The notes under the pieces are model-generated. The model was not told the origin of the DNA and did not search any database. It was given only the letters and a program-made list of their open reading frames with translations. Below, piece after piece: positions 4,279-5,823 of a stretch of DNA of 5,823 nucleotides. The position numbers were made by a program, and so were the translations under genes. The stretch is from Elusimicrobia bacterium CG08_land_8_20_14_0_20_44_26. Lineage in GTDB: Bacteria > CG03. Within the stretch, counting starts at the first letter, position 1. Each line of letters opens with the position of its first letter. The DNA lies in assembly GCA_002779055.1 (NCBI GenBank), contig PEXM01000087.1, positions 1 through 5,823 of the forward strand, read 5' to 3'.

Positions 4279-5823
4279 TCACAGAATTTGCAGAACTCTA
4301 TAAACCTGCACCGGCTTTGCTTTTCCTTTCACAGTTAGAGGTTCCAATTTTTCCACCTTCACAATATTTTTAACTTCATCGTATGTGGCCTCCGTTATAA
4401 GAATATTCTCGGCGAGGGCGTTTTCTTCCAATCGCGCCGCGAGATTTACGTTGTCGCCTATCACCGTATAATCGGCGTAACTGGCAGAACCCATATTACC
4501 GACGACCACAAACCCCGTATTTATGCCCATACCGATTCCTATTTTTTGACGGCCCTCCGCAGCCCATTTCTCACAAAGCCGGCCGACCTCCTCCTGCATC
4601 TCTACCGCCGCGCGGACGGCAAGTTCCGCGTGATTTTCAAAATACTTGGGAGCTCCCCATATAGCCATAATGGCGTCGCCTATAAATTTATCGAGAGTGC
4701 CGTTATATTTGAAAATAACTTTCGTCATTTCCGTCAGGTATTCATTAAGAAGCTTGACAACTTCCTCCGGCTCCATTTTTTCGCTCATTGACGTGAAACC
4801 GCGCACATCGGAGAAAAAAACGGAAAGATGCGCCTTCTGACCTCCCATCTTAAGCAACTGTGGATTACTAATGAGTTCTTCCACAATCTGCGGCGAGACA
4901 TATCTCTGGAAAGTGTTTTTAATGAATTTCTTCTCTTTTTCTTCGCCGGCGTATCTAAAAATCGTTACGCCGAGAAAAGAAAAAAGACCGGCGGCTACTG
5001 GACTTATAACGGAAATTACAAATCTCCCGAGAAAAACGGCGTAAGCAAAAACGCACCACAAGAGTATCACGCCCGCCGCAAAAACCGCTCCTTTAAGGGG
5101 ACGGAAACGTATTGAAAAAACGGTAACAAAAAACCCGACAAAGAGAACCATCAGGAAATTCATAAACCGCGGCGCCTCCTTCATATAATTTCCGTCCACG
5201 ATATTGGCGAAAGTGGCAGCCACAACGCCGACCATCGGGAAAAGAGAAGAAAAAGGCGTGGGTCTCAAATCCACCGTCCCTGTCGCCGTGAGCCCCACAA
5301 AAATGGCTTTGCTTTCCGCATCTTTCAAAATCTGCGCGGAAGGGTTCGTCCTGTAATTGTCAATGACTTCCAAAAAACTCAACGGATGATACATTCTGAT
5401 GCCGCCGGGATAATTCAGAAGCATCTGGTTTTTTTCATCAACCGGAATCCTGAAACTTCCTATTTTGCTCTTTTTTATTTTTATATATTTCCCCGGTTTT
5501 ATGGAAATATCTTTCATGTCCGCTCCGAGATAGTGCATAGCCATAATAAAGGCGATGTGCGGATAAATCCTGCCGTCATATTGTATGAGAAGAGCCACGC
5601 GCCTCGTCGTGCCGTCCGAATCGGGTATGGCGTTTGCATAACCGCTTCCCGCGAGGCCGGTCGTAAAACGGGAAACAGGCAGAACCAGCTCAACAGCGTT
5701 ATAAAATGTCTTATCTATTTTTCCCGGAACGGCGATTCTCGCAAGGAGAAGTTTGTGAAAAGGGTCGCTTATTTTTTTAGGCAGCCCCTTATCCACGATT
5801 GAAAACATCGGAAAATATATCTT
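4279..5823 (-). CDS. CHASE2-domain class III adenylate cyclase, 5' end beyond window
   Basis: The frame is open to base 5823, so the N-terminus and the beginning of the sensor are missing. The ATG at 5808 is only an internal Met, and residues are counted from it. Residues 1-210 are the rest of a CHASE2 domain (GYANAIPDSDGTTRRVALL at 57-75; IFVGLTATGTVDLRPTPF at 169-186), an extracytoplasmic sensor. Three membrane helices follow (about 216-234, 238-260 and 263-285), then a charged linker (289-325) and the cyclase domain (328-506). All catalytic residues are present: metal-binding D334 (VFFSDVRGF) and D378 (KFIGDAIMAIWG), purine-selecting K374 and T448 (DYTVIGD), and N455 and R459 (NVNLAAR). 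The Lys/Thr pair indicates ATP and hence cAMP rather than cGMP. The product would be made in the cytoplasm as a homodimer. The Crp-like gene follows 9 nt later, giving a maker-reader pair. The sensed ligand is unknown. Confidence 0.95.
   Translation of the reverse strand, partial: KIYFPMFSIVDKGLPKKISDPFHKLLLARIAVPGKIDKTFYNAVELVLPVSRFTTGLAGSGYANAIPDSDGTTRRVALLIQYDGRIYPHIAFIMAMHYLGADMKDISIKPGKYIKIKKSKIGSFRIPVDEKNQMLLNYPGGIRMYHPLSFLEVIDNYRTNPSAQILKDAESKAIFVGLTATGTVDLRPTPFSSLFPMVGVVAATFANIVDGNYMKEAPRFMNFLMVLFVGFFVTVFSIRFRPLKGAVFAAGVILLWCVFAYAVFLGRFVISVISPVAAGLFSFLGVTIFRYAGEEKEKKFIKNTFQRYVSPQIVEELISNPQLLKMGGQKAHLSVFFSDVRGFTSMSEKMEPEEVVKLLNEYLTEMTKVIFKYNGTLDKFIGDAIMAIWGAPKYFENHAELAVRAAVEMQEEVGRLCEKWAAEGRQKIGIGMGINTGFVVVGNMGSASYADYTVIGDNVNLAARLEENALAENILITEATYDEVKNIVKVEKLEPLTVKGKAKPVQVYRVLQIL

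Noticed and set aside
4270..4290. TGTGA on the minus strand just before the Crp-like gene, as a possible operator
   Set aside because: Only one half-site is present, it overlaps the cyclase stop codon, and there is no matching TCACA at the required spacing.
5806..5808. ATG at 5808 as the true start of the cyclase
   Set aside because: The frame is open upstream to the window edge, and the CHASE2 domain would lack its first part, so this Met is internal.

Overview
This is bacterial DNA in which every gene reads on the minus strand, so transcription runs from base 5823 down to base 1. Coding density is very high, gaps are 9 to 55 nt, and one pair of genes overlaps. Stops are TGA and TAA in the standard code, and base composition looks moderate. 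Nothing fixes the phylum. The mix of a CHASE2 cyclase, a Crp/Fnr regulator, a rebuilt DnaA-type ATPase and a lone receiver would suit an environmental or uncultured Gram-negative-type lineage, but that is a guess. I see no mobile element, CRISPR array, tRNA or rRNA.

Layout in the direction of transcription. (1) 5823-4279: a membrane-bound class III adenylate cyclase with an extracytoplasmic CHASE2 sensor, its 5' end cut by the window. (2) 4269-3589: a Crp/Fnr-family regulator starting 9 nt after the cyclase stop. (3) A 55-nt gap (3588-3534) holding a good sigma70-type promoter placed so close to the next ATG that the transcript would be nearly leaderless. (4) 3533-2529: a 334-residue protein of unknown function with an N-terminal domain, a disordered linker carrying a four-times repeated IEKFE-like motif, and a C-terminal alpha/beta domain. 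(5) 2494-296: a 732-residue protein with an intact DnaA-type AAA+ core that lacks the DnaA DNA-binding domain and carries a zinc ribbon instead. (6) 321-1: a response-regulator receiver, cut by the window, in which the phosphoacceptor Asp is replaced by Glu.

The main discovery is that proteins (4) and (5) are tandem paralogues. Their N-terminal domains (about 75 residues) and C-terminal domains (about 110 residues) match each other, while the DnaA ATPase core and zinc ribbon are present only in (5). They look like an ATPase-bearing and an ATPase-free version of the same scaffold, probably working together. I know of no described system with this architecture.

How the genes may work together (inference): the cyclase turns an external signal into cAMP, the adjacent Crp-like protein reads it, and the downstream unit encodes an ATP-dependent assembly (DnaA-like ATPase, its ATPase-less paralogue and a pseudo-receiver). 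Whether the two halves are functionally linked, or merely adjacent, cannot be decided from the sequence.
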